Positions 45,489 to 53,773 of a stretch of DNA of 64,000 bases are shown here, piece by piece. Source of the stretch: Caproicibacterium sp. BJN0003 (GTDB lineage: Bacteria; Bacillota; Clostridia; Oscillospirales; Acutalibacteraceae); assembly GCF_026314295.1 (NCBI RefSeq), contig NZ_CP111108.1, positions 2,294,001 to 2,358,000 of the forward strand. The letters run 5' to 3'. Positions within the stretch are counted from its first letter, which is position 1. Each line of letters begins with the position of its first letter. Below the pieces are notes generated by a model, which was given only the letters and a program-made list of their open reading frames with translations, did no database searches and was not told where the DNA came from. The translations under genes were made by a program, and so were the position numbers.

Positions 45489-46904
45489 TTAAGCTGCTTT
45501 GCCTTGGTCATTTCTGCTGATCGGCATTTTTTCTACTTTACCAACATCACTTTGTGAATAGGTTTGTACTTTTGACTTCGGATTCCACCATTTGCAGGCA
45601 TAAGCTACAATTCCCATTACCGCAACAATTGCGAAGCATACCCATGTGACAATATGAGGACCTGCAGCTGCCATCGTCGTCATTAGGACCGGCGGAATTA
45701 CCTGTAGACCAACAATAATTGGACGATTGATTAGATCTGAAATGCCGGAATCCTCAATTCCTCTGGACTTTAGTTCCGGATCGCAAATACGCTGAAGCAT
45801 AACGCCTGTTGCAGCAACGCCGCAGGCATGGCCCCAAACCATCATATTGCGTTCGAACCAATCCTTTGGAGAAGAATGTTTGCCAACGATATGGAACCAG
45901 AGCCAGTTTGTTAAGAACCCTGCCGCACAAACTACAATCAGCGGGACCGCATATTTGACAACAATCCCAAGCTGTAGAGAACCAATACCGGAAACCATCA
46001 GGAAATCGGTAGAAGTACCGCTGATCCGGCTGATGCTTCCCCGGTCAATGTATTTGTCCGAATGGGTCTTATTCATAACTGCATTAACAATGAATCCAAA
46101 AAGAAGTGCTGTGCAGAAGGCTGGAATTTCGACTCCGATTACGGGTATTAATGCTTTTGAAAGCATGTAGCCGAAAAGAGAAGGAACTAAAACTAATCCT
46201 AAATGGAATGCCATCGGATCCATGCAGATCGTAGAAATGGTCGCCTTCGTGCTCGCCTGCTGATCCATTGGCTGTACCAAACCGGTCTTCATGGACAACG
46301 GCAAATCCTTTGGAGAAGTTACATAATGGGTATATCCTTTGCGGGCGCCCCAGTTAATGATCGCCACGCCGGAAATAATGCCTCCGACTAAGCCGACCGT
46401 CGCGGTTGTATAACCCAAAGCAGAAGCTTCATCCCAACCAAGGCTTTCATATGTCTGACCAACAGCAGCTGCTGTTCCATGGCCGCCATAGAATCCGGTT
46501 GCCATCATCAATCCAAATCCCGGATTCAAATTTTTGAAGAACAGATCCAACACATAAACTGTGAGGAACATCCCAACTGCATACTGCAACACTGCAACGC
46601 CGGTAATGTTAAAGAACATTCCACCGATCGCCGGTCCGGATTTTGCCTCTTTGCTTGGCTTATCTCCAATCGGCATTGCGGCAAACACAATTACAATTAA
46701 AACACTTGCATATGTACTAAGGCTCTTGGAAAAAGGAAGAATTCCCCAACCATTTGGGCCTAACACTAAAGCGAAGATTCCAGCTATTAGAGCCGGTGGG
46801 ATCAACAGTTTTTGAAAAATTTTCAATTTCGCACGCAGCAGCTGCCCCAACAGCAGCAAACCGGCCATCATACTGACATCAGTCAAGACCGTCCAAAGGG
46901 TCAT
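45489..46904 (-). CDS. gltS: GltS-type sodium/glutamate symporter
   Basis: A 471-residue ESS-family membrane protein. Typical parts are the N-terminal LLLLGQLLRAKLKIFQKLLIPPALIAG, the GFYGGHGTAAAVGQTYESLGW re-entrant segment, and the second-half SLQLGIVVKYAVPL and MVWGHACGVAATGVMLQRI repeats. GltS imports glutamate with Na+; related proteins carry other dicarboxylates. The frame continues to 47027, but GGGAGG lies 9 bases before ATG 46904 and the extra N-terminus is polar. The product probably feeds the hydroxyacid dehydrogenase or the oxidoreductase pathway. Confidence 0.88.
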   Translation of the reverse strand: MTLWTVLTDVSMMAGLLLLGQLLRAKLKIFQKLLIPPALIAGIFALVLGPNGWGILPFSKSLSTYASVLIVIVFAAMPIGDKPSKEAKSGPAIGGMFFNITGVAVLQYAVGMFLTVYVLDLFFKNLNPGFGLMMATGFYGGHGTAAAVGQTYESLGWDEASALGYTTATVGLVGGIISGVAIINWGARKGYTHYVTSPKDLPLSMKTGLVQPMDQQASTKATISTICMDPMAFHLGLVLVPSLFGYMLSKALIPVIGVEIPAFCTALLFGFIVNAVMNKTHSDKYIDRGSISRISGTSTDFLMVSGIGSLQLGIVVKYAVPLIVVCAAGFLTNWLWFHIVGKHSSPKDWFERNMMVWGHACGVAATGVMLQRICDPELKSRGIEDSGISDLINRPIIVGLQVIPPVLMTTMAAAGPHIVTWVCFAIVAVMGIVAYACKWWNPKSKVQTYSQSDVGKVEKMPISRNDQGKAA

Positions 46905-47453
46905 AATCAAACGCCTCCCATCAAATTTTGAAAAACAACTTTTGCAATTCCGGACTTGCTCCCTTTTAAGAGAGAAAAAGGAATCGGCAACTTTGCCAAT
47001 TTTTTTTTTGCTCTCTCCCTTTTTCATGCACTATCATATCATCCAATTTTCGCAATTTCCTGCACTGTATTTGCATAAAAATGATGTATCTTGCTATTTG
47101 GTGGTATATTTTCTTTTTTGGAATTATTTTTTACTTTTTTCCCCATATGATAAGGAAACAAATAAAATTCATAAAACAATTTCATTCATTTTTAGATAAA
47201 ATCACTTTGGATTTCTTTCCCTTTTTCCCCTTTTTCTGTTTATTGATTCTGCTTTGGAATAAAGCAGTTTCATAATATTCCTTTAATCCCTTAATACCAG
47301 CAAAAAAGCTACAGAAATAGCACAATAAATGTCTTTTTTCTCTTGCTAATGCATTGGTTTGCTGTAAAATTTGCATATCTTGCTCCGCAATTTTTATCGT
47401 TTTCCAATGAAACCCTCTAACAAAAACTTTCATTTTGGGAAGGAGATCTTTTT
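46905..47453. other. Divergent regulatory region between gltS and the second AraC gene
   Basis: About 550 very AT-rich bases with no convincing gene. It contains a 7-base inverted repeat, CTGCTTT-N5-AAAGCAG (47249-47267), and repeated TTTGCATA (47070, 47370) with ATCTTGCT (47088, 47377) words. These are candidates for AraC-type sites. No consensus promoter could be fixed with confidence. Confidence 0.5.
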
Positions 47454-48296
47454 ATGATTCGCTACAAATATGAAATTCATTCTAGTCGAAATGATACTTA
47501 TTCCATGGATCGCCCACACTTTCACGAAGATGTTGAAATCATGATGTGTACTTCCGGCGAAGGACTTTTCTTTTTGGAACCGGAAATTTATCCACTCCAT
47601 CGGGGAGAGTTATTCCTTTTTGGTGCTTCAATTCTGCACCGAAGCGTTGCAAACGAATCCTACCGCAGCCGAGTCCTCCATATTGCGCCAAGTTTACTGC
47701 AATCTCTTTCCACTCCAAAAACAAACCTTGCAGCCTGCGCCGAACGGTCAAAAATTCAGGTAACTCTATCGGAAGAAGAAACCGTGGAGCTTGAAAAGCT
47801 CTATAATCAGCTTCAGACTCCCTGCTCCAGCGGAAACTTTGGGGAAGATATGCAGCAATTGCTAACTCTTTTAACGTTTCTACACAAAACATTCTGTTAT
47901 TTTGCTACAGCAGATTTGAAAGCAACAGAAATTAACCATGATTTAGAAAAGGTTGCGCCAATTTTGGAATATATTCGGGCACATTTATCAGAACCCTTAA
48001 CCATTGACTTGATTGCCTCACACTTTTTCCTGAGTAAATACTACCTCTGCCATATTTTTAAACCTGCAACCGGATTTGGCGTCATGGACTACGTCATTCA
48101 TTGCCGAATTTTGCGGGCCCGGGAACTTTTACGCAATGGAATGCGCGTGCAGGAGACTGGAGAAACCGTCGGATTTCGCAACAATGAACATTTTATCCGG
48201 ACTTTCAAAAAACTGACCGGAACTTCTCCTAAGCGTTATGCTAAAGAATATCTGCTCAGCGATCAAAATAAAAAAGGAGAAAGTCTTTCAGCCTGA
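47454..48296 (+). CDS. AraC-family regulator (divergent from gltS)
   Basis: A 280-residue AraC/XylS regulator. The cupin-like N-terminus (DRPHFHEDVEIMMCTSGEGLFFL) is followed by a double HTH at about residues 165-270, with SEPLTIDLIASHFFLSKYYLCHIFKPATGFGVMDYV and ETVGFRNNEHFIRTFKKLTGTSPKRYAKEY. GGGAAGGAG precedes ATG 47454. The position suggests control of gltS and the hydroxyacid dehydrogenase. Layout is similar to the other AraC gene here, so the two may be old paralogues with related ligands. Confidence 0.88.
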   Translation: MIRYKYEIHSSRNDTYSMDRPHFHEDVEIMMCTSGEGLFFLEPEIYPLHRGELFLFGASILHRSVANESYRSRVLHIAPSLLQSLSTPKTNLAACAERSKIQVTLSEEETVELEKLYNQLQTPCSSGNFGEDMQQLLTLLTFLHKTFCYFATADLKATEINHDLEKVAPILEYIRAHLSEPLTIDLIASHFFLSKYYLCHIFKPATGFGVMDYVIHCRILRARELLRNGMRVQETGETVGFRNNEHFIRTFKKLTGTSPKRYAKEYLLSDQNKKGESLSA

Positions 48297-48318
48297 ATTT
48301 GGGCTAAAGACTTTCTCC
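48276..48318 (+). repeat. Long inverted repeat overlapping the AraC stop codon
   Basis: Thirteen base pairs (48276-48288 with 48306-48318), a bulge and four more pairs; the stop codon of the AraC gene lies in the apical part. It is not followed by a T-run, so termination here is not obvious. Confidence 0.6.
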
Positions 48319-48343
48319 CTATCGCTGCTTTAAAATAGCGATA

Positions 48344-48382
48344 AAAAAGGATCCCAACCATTCAGGCGGGACCCTTTTTATT
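48344..48382. terminator. Bidirectional terminator between AraC and nifJ
   Basis: AAAAAGG, one mismatch, TCCC pair with GGGA and CCTTTTT; flanked by A-run and T-run so it can work in both directions. It lies just beyond the nifJ stop on the minus strand. Confidence 0.75.
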
Positions 48383-48396
48383 TTCTTCTCAGAAAA

Positions 48397-51300
48397 TTAT
48401 TTCATACTTGCAAGTTTTTCCAATTGATCGTAATGATCTTTCGCAGCTTCTTCTGCTTTCTCAAAGAGCATCTTTGCACGATCCGGGAATGCACGAGTCA
48501 AAGAATTGTAACGAACTTCGCCCATGATAAAGTCATGATAGCTTGCAGTTGGCGCTTTAGAGTCAAGCTGCATTGGGTTCTTTCCAATTGCTGCAAGGCG
48601 AGGATCATAACGGAGCAGATTCCAATATCCAGCATCTACAGCCTTCTTTTCCTCGGTCTGTGCAATACTCATGCCGCCCTTGATTCCGTGATTGATGCAA
48701 GGAGCATAAGCAATGATAATGGACGGGCCATGATAGCTCTCAGCCTCATGGAACGCCTTGACACACTGATTCATGTTAGCGCCCATTGCAACCTGTGCCA
48801 CATAGACATAGCCATAGCTCATTGCAATGGCAGCCATATCCTTTTTCTTCGTTGCTTTTCCGGTAGCCGCAAACTGGGCAACTGCACCGATTGGGGTTGC
48901 CTTAGATGCCTGTCCGCCGGTATTGGAATAAACTTCGGTATCAAAGACGAGAATGTTGACGTCTTCTCCAGAAGCCAAGACATGGTCAACTCCGCCGAAG
49001 CCAATATCATAGCACCAACCGTCGCCGCCGAAAATCCATGTGGATTTCTTCGCGAGAAATTCTTTTTCTTCCAGAATTCCCTTGGAAACCGGGCAGCCTT
49101 TTGCAGCTGCTTTTTCCAATTCCGGAATCAGCTTATCGGTTGCAGCACGGTTTGCACCGCTGTCTTTTTCGGTATCAAAATAATCACTGCAAGCCTTTTT
49201 AAAGGATTCAGAAGCACGTTCATCTTTCGCAAGTTCCTTGATTTCGTCCATGAGACGACCACGAACTGCATCCTGACCAAGTGCCATGCCCATGCCATAT
49301 TCCGCGTTATCTTCAAACAAGGAGTTTGCCCATGCCGGACCAAATCCACGCTGATTGCGGGTATACGGTGTAGAAGGTTCACTACCGCCCCAAATAGAGG
49401 AGCAACCGGTAGCATTTGCAATATACATGCGATCGCCGAAAAGCTGAGTCGCAAGTTTTGCATAAGGAGTCTCTCCGCAGCCTGCGCATGCACCAGAGAA
49501 CTCAAGAAGCGGCTGCTTAAACTGACTGCCTTTAACGGTAGTCTCCTTAAACTTCTCAATCACTTCAGGTTTCTCCGGCAGTTTTACGCCATAGTCAAAA
49601 CCTTCCTGAGAAACAGCCTGTGTCTCCATCGGCTTCATTGAGAGTGCTTTATTCCCCTTCATTCCTGGGCAAACATTTACGCAGGAACCGCAGCCGGTGC
49701 AGTCATAAGCAGAAATCGTCACAGCAAACTTCATGCCAGGCATACCGGTCATATCTTTTGTCTTCTGAGAGGCAGGTGCTGCTTTTGCTTCCGCTTGGGT
49801 CATTGCAGCCGGGCGAATGCAGGCATGCGGGCAAACATAAGAGCAGAAATTACACTGAATACAGTTATCAGGATTCCACTCCGGAACATCTACAGCAATT
49901 CCACGCTTCTCATAAGCAGAGGAACCTGCCGGAGCTGTGCCGTCTGCCATATCTTTAAAGGCAGAAACCGGCAGCTTATTTCCCTGATAGCGGTTGATCG
50001 GTTTCAACACGTTGTTTACATAATTTACAGTGTCAGGATCGCCCTCGGTTGCAACAGAGACCTTCTGGTCATCGGTGCAGTTCTTCCAGGATTCTGGCAC
50101 ATTCACTTTATGATATTCTTTTGCGCCGCGATCAATTGCCGCAAAGTTCATATCAACAATCTTTTGGCCCTTCTTCGCATAGCTATGCTCTGCAGCGGCC
50201 TTCATATACTCAATCGCTTTTTCTTCCGGAATGATCTTTGCGATGCTGAAGAAAGCAGACTGAAGAATTGTGTTGATACGGTTGCCAAGTCCAATTTCCT
50301 TGCCAAGCTTTACACCATTAATGGTGTAGAAGTTAATGTTGTGATCAGCAATGAATTTCTTCATCTTGCCAGGCAACTCCTTGTCTAGCTCTTCATCACT
50401 CCACTGGCAGTTCAGCAGGAAGCTGCCGCCGTCTTTCAAGTCCTCAACCATATCGTAGTCGGTCACATAGCTGGACTTATGGCAGGCAACAAAATCGGCC
50501 TTGCTGATATAATAGGTGGATTTGATCGGGCGATCGCCAAAACGCAGATGAGAAACAGTCAATCCACCGGACTTCTTGGAATCATAGGCAAAATAGCCCT
50601 GAGCGTACATATCGGTATGATCACCGATAATCTTGATGGAGTTTTTGTTCGCACCGACAGTACCGTCTGCGCCAAGTCCCCAGAATTTGCAGGAATGGGT
50701 TCCCTTCGGAGTGGTATCCGGGGTTTCCTTAACCGGCAAAGAAAGGTTCGTGACATCATCCACAATGCTGATTGTAAAGCGTTTCTTAGGAGTCTCGCTC
50801 TGCATATTGCGATAGACAGCAACAATGTCTCCCGGGGTTGTATCCTTGGAACCAAGGCCATAACGTCCGGTATAAATCGGCACACAACCAAACTCAGTGC
50901 CGGAAAGGCCCGCCAAAACATCCAGATACAGCGGCTCGCCAATGGAACCGGGCTCACGGGTACGGTCGAGAACAGAAATTTTCTTTACCGTCTTGGGCAG
51001 AACTTTTGCCAGATATTCCGGTACAAACGGACGATAAAGATGAACCTTAACAAGACCAACCTTTTCGCCGGCAGCATTCAAATAATCGACCACTTCTTCT
51101 GCGCATTCGCAAACAGAACCCATGGCAATAATGACCTGCTCTGCATCGGGAGCACCATGATAGTTGAACGGTTTATAATCGGTACCGATCTTCGCGTTCA
51201 CCTGATTCATATAATCCTCGACAATTGCGGGCAATGCATCATAATAAGGATTAGAAGCCTCGCTTGCCTGGAAGAAAATATCATCATTCTGAGCAGTTCC

Positions 51301-51951
51301 GCGGGTTACCGGATGTTCCGGATTCAATGCATTTTTGCGGAACTTTGCAACTTCATCCCAGTCCAGCATATCGCCGAGATCTTTATAATCCCAGTAATGA
51401 ATCTTCTGAACTTCATGAGAAGTACGGAATCCATCAAAGAAATGCAGGAACGGCACATGTCCTTTAATTGCGGCCAAATGTGCAACTGCGCCCAGATCCA
51501 TAGCCTCTTGCGGGCTGTTGGAGCAGAGCATTGCAAAGCCAGTCTGACGGCATGCATAAATATCGGAATGATCACCGAAAATACAAAGTGCGTGCGTTGC
51601 AAGAGAACGAGCTGCGCAATGAATCACTCCAGGAAGAAGTTCTCCTGCGATCTTATACATGTTTGGAATCATCAGGAGCAAACCTTGAGAAGCAGTGTAA
51701 GTGGTTGTGAGCGCGCCGGCAGCCAAAGAACCATGTACGGCTCCGGAAGCGCCTCCCTCGGACTGCATCTCTGTAATATGCACCTTTCGCCCGAACAGGT
51801 TTTTCTGTCCTGCTGCAGCACTCTTGTCCGCTTCATCTGCCATGGGTGAAGACGGAGTAATTGGGTAGATGGCAGCAACATCAGTAAATGCATAAGAAAC
51901 ATATGATGCAGCCGTATTGCCATCCATAGTCTTCATTTTTCTGGAATCCAT
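48397..51951 (-). CDS. nifJ: Pyruvate:ferredoxin (flavodoxin) oxidoreductase
   Basis: An 1184-residue single-chain PFOR that turns pyruvate and CoA into acetyl-CoA, CO2 and reduced ferredoxin. It begins with the pyrimidine domain (AAIYPITPSSPMAD, MQSEGGASGAVHG). Two ferredoxin-like clusters follow in the middle (CIQCNFCSYVCPHAC and CTGCGSCVNVCPG). The TPP domain near the C-terminus has CAGCGETPY and GDGWCYDIGFGG with VYSNTGGQASK. AAAGGAGGA precedes the ATG. This is the main acetyl-CoA source expected in an anaerobic clostridium. Confidence 0.98.
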   Translation of the reverse strand: MDSRKMKTMDGNTAASYVSYAFTDVAAIYPITPSSPMADEADKSAAAGQKNLFGRKVHITEMQSEGGASGAVHGSLAAGALTTTYTASQGLLLMIPNMYKIAGELLPGVIHCAARSLATHALCIFGDHSDIYACRQTGFAMLCSNSPQEAMDLGAVAHLAAIKGHVPFLHFFDGFRTSHEVQKIHYWDYKDLGDMLDWDEVAKFRKNALNPEHPVTRGTAQNDDIFFQASEASNPYYDALPAIVEDYMNQVNAKIGTDYKPFNYHGAPDAEQVIIAMGSVCECAEEVVDYLNAAGEKVGLVKVHLYRPFVPEYLAKVLPKTVKKISVLDRTREPGSIGEPLYLDVLAGLSGTEFGCVPIYTGRYGLGSKDTTPGDIVAVYRNMQSETPKKRFTISIVDDVTNLSLPVKETPDTTPKGTHSCKFWGLGADGTVGANKNSIKIIGDHTDMYAQGYFAYDSKKSGGLTVSHLRFGDRPIKSTYYISKADFVACHKSSYVTDYDMVEDLKDGGSFLLNCQWSDEELDKELPGKMKKFIADHNINFYTINGVKLGKEIGLGNRINTILQSAFFSIAKIIPEEKAIEYMKAAAEHSYAKKGQKIVDMNFAAIDRGAKEYHKVNVPESWKNCTDDQKVSVATEGDPDTVNYVNNVLKPINRYQGNKLPVSAFKDMADGTAPAGSSAYEKRGIAVDVPEWNPDNCIQCNFCSYVCPHACIRPAAMTQAEAKAAPASQKTKDMTGMPGMKFAVTISAYDCTGCGSCVNVCPGMKGNKALSMKPMETQAVSQEGFDYGVKLPEKPEVIEKFKETTVKGSQFKQPLLEFSGACAGCGETPYAKLATQLFGDRMYIANATGCSSIWGGSEPSTPYTRNQRGFGPAWANSLFEDNAEYGMGMALGQDAVRGRLMDEIKELAKDERASESFKKACSDYFDTEKDSGANRAATDKLIPELEKAAAKGCPVSKGILEEKEFLAKKSTWIFGGDGWCYDIGFGGVDHVLASGEDVNILVFDTEVYSNTGGQASKATPIGAVAQFAATGKATKKKDMAAIAMSYGYVYVAQVAMGANMNQCVKAFHEAESYHGPSIIIAYAPCINHGIKGGMSIAQTEEKKAVDAGYWNLLRYDPRLAAIGKNPMQLDSKAPTASYHDFIMGEVRYNSLTRAFPDRAKMLFEKAEEAAKDHYDQLEKLASMK

Positions 51952-52029
51952 TGGGCAAATCCTCCTTTAATAAACGTATAAGAAGCGCCTTATAAAATTT
52001 TTCGCTTTCTCTTACGTAAAACTATTTTT

Positions 52030-52058
52030 ATTCTAACATTTTTCTATTCTCCTGTAAA
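52030..52058 (-). promoter_or_regulatory. Predicted promoter of nifJ
   Basis: Minus strand TTTACA, 17-base spacer, TAGAAT (plus-strand 52030-52035). Start near 52023, a 72-base leader. The 51952-52293 gap holds only this and the divergent promoter. Confidence 0.6.
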
Positions 52059-52178
52059 GAAACTTTTTATGGATTGTATATTTTTTAACAATAGGTCCCT
52101 ACTTTTTTTGCAACATGCCTAGTTTTTAATGTTTTATGGCATAAAGTCCCTTATTTTCTTCTCCAAAACAGTTGCACA

Positions 52179-52208
52179 TTGACATTTCTCCTATTGATAG
52201 GATACAAT
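52179..52208 (+). promoter_or_regulatory. Predicted promoter of the CNNM/CBS gene
   Basis: TTGACA (52179-52184), 18-base spacer, TACAAT (52203-52208); the start codon is 86 bases downstream. Confidence 0.7.
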
Positions 52209-52293
52209 AAGTAAGTAAAAATCTATCATTATTTAGATCATTAGAGAAAATACCGTTTTATGCTTTCCTAACTGAAAGGGGAAATGAACTTTT

Positions 52294-53667
52294 ATGGCTC
52301 CTGAACCTGGGCCCACTGATTTTTTATGGACAACAATTATTTTACTGCTTTTACTGCTTTTGCTGACTGCAATTTTGACTACAGCAGAAATCGGAATCAT
52401 CAATCTTTCCGACAGCCAAATCAAAAAGCTCACTGAAGAAGGAAATCCGCAGGCTAACACCATTTCGAAACTCACCAAACATTCCGCACGGTTTTTAGGG
52501 TCCGTGCGTTTGGGAATTGGGATCTGCGAATTTTTGGCGGCAGGACTTGCCTCATGGGGAATTGCACCATTTCTTGGAAATGCGCTGTCCTCTCTAGGTC
52601 TTCCTCAAAATGTCACTTTTATTCTTGGATTTGTCTTAACGATCCTTCTTTTGGTCTTTTTATTTTTACTTTTCGGAGAAGCAATTCCCAAAAAGTTTGC
52701 TCCTCAGCGCATTGAATCCTCTGCCTATCGATATGCAGGCTTTTTAAAAGGTCTTATTATCTTTTTAAAGCCGATGTTTTCACTGATTTCGGGCTGCACT
52801 CATTTCGCGATGCGAATTGGCGGGTTAGACCCCAATCATGAAGACTCGACCGTTACAGAAGAAGAAATTTTAATGATGGTCGATCAGGGCGAAGAAAAAG
52901 GAGTCATTGCAGAAGACGCGAAAGACATGATCTCCAACATCTTCGATTTTGATGACAGTACCGTTGCAGAAGTGATGACGCACCGTACAGACATCATTGC
53001 CGTGGAAGATACCGATACCATACAGGACGTTGTCAATCTCGCAATTCAGGAAGGTTTTTCCCGGATTCCCGTCTATCACGAAGACCTAGATAATATTCTT
53101 GGCATTATCTATGTAAAAGATTTGCTCAAATATGTTGGAGCTCCTGTCGATCAAACACTGAAACTCACAAAGCTGATGCGTTTAGCTCATTTTGTTCCGG
53201 AAACCAACAAGTGCAGCGAGCTCTTTAAAGAAATGACAGAGAACCATTTTCAGATTGCGGTCATTGTTGATGAATATGGTGGAACCGAAGGACTGATTTC
53301 CCTGGAGGACCTGCTAGAATCCATCGTCGGCAATATTCAGGATGAATATGACCGTGAAGAAGAAGAAGTCATTGAAGAAGGGCCTAACTGCTGGAATGTT
53401 GACGGTTCGATTGCGATTGACGATGTGGAAGATCTTACTGGCGTTACCCTGCCCCGCGGTGATTATGACACGCTTGCCGGTCTTTTAGTCGAACTGCTTG
53501 GCAGAATCCCCAATCCGGATGAGCAGCCTTGTGTCAAATATGGGATGCTTACTTTTACTGCTCTGCGGGTAGAAGAACGCCGGATCACGCGAATTCGTAT
53601 CCGCAAAAAAGTTTCTTCACCGGAAGCCACCGAAAAAGGCAGCGCAAAATCACAAAATAAAAAATAA
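52294..53667 (+). CDS. CNNM/CorC-HlyC family membrane protein with CBS domains
   Basis: A 457-residue protein often called hemolysin-like. The N-terminal DUF21/CNNM region (residues about 10-195) has four hydrophobic segments and the GEAIPKKFAP motif. A CBS pair follows (about 210-335; VMTHRTDIIAVE and IVDEYGGTEGLISLEDLLESIVGNIQDEYD), then the CorC_HlyC domain (WNVDGSIAIDDVEDLTGVTLP). Members take part in Mg2+ or other divalent-cation export; hemolysin activity is not implied. It has its own promoter and terminator. Confidence 0.92.
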   Translation: MAPEPGPTDFLWTTIILLLLLLLLTAILTTAEIGIINLSDSQIKKLTEEGNPQANTISKLTKHSARFLGSVRLGIGICEFLAAGLASWGIAPFLGNALSSLGLPQNVTFILGFVLTILLLVFLFLLFGEAIPKKFAPQRIESSAYRYAGFLKGLIIFLKPMFSLISGCTHFAMRIGGLDPNHEDSTVTEEEILMMVDQGEEKGVIAEDAKDMISNIFDFDDSTVAEVMTHRTDIIAVEDTDTIQDVVNLAIQEGFSRIPVYHEDLDNILGIIYVKDLLKYVGAPVDQTLKLTKLMRLAHFVPETNKCSELFKEMTENHFQIAVIVDEYGGTEGLISLEDLLESIVGNIQDEYDREEEEVIEEGPNCWNVDGSIAIDDVEDLTGVTLPRGDYDTLAGLLVELLGRIPNPDEQPCVKYGMLTFTALRVEERRITRIRIRKKVSSPEATEKGSAKSQNKK

Positions 53668-53671
53668 AGTT

Positions 53672-53712
53672 AAAAAATCCTCATCGGAAAATTTTCCGGT
53701 GAGGATTTTTTT
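53672..53712. terminator. Bidirectional rho-independent terminator
   Basis: Hairpin of about 14 pairs with one mismatch centred on GGAAAATTTTCC and flanked by A and T runs; it serves the CNNM/CBS gene and the convergent glgP. Confidence 0.85.
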
Positions 53713-53773
53713 AGGAAAGCCAATCATAAAAGCCGCAAAATAAAGCAACGCTCTTTGTGATTGGCTAACCTGT

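Noticed and set aside
46905-47027. Extended N-terminus of the GltS-type symporter
   Set aside because: The added 41 residues are polar and basic, unlike the family start, and GGGAGG lies right before ATG 46904.
50479-51849. 456-codon open frame on the plus strand (and 48424-49641)
   Set aside because: Antisense to nifJ, a fully motif-supported gene; no ribosome site or domain pattern in the antisense frame.
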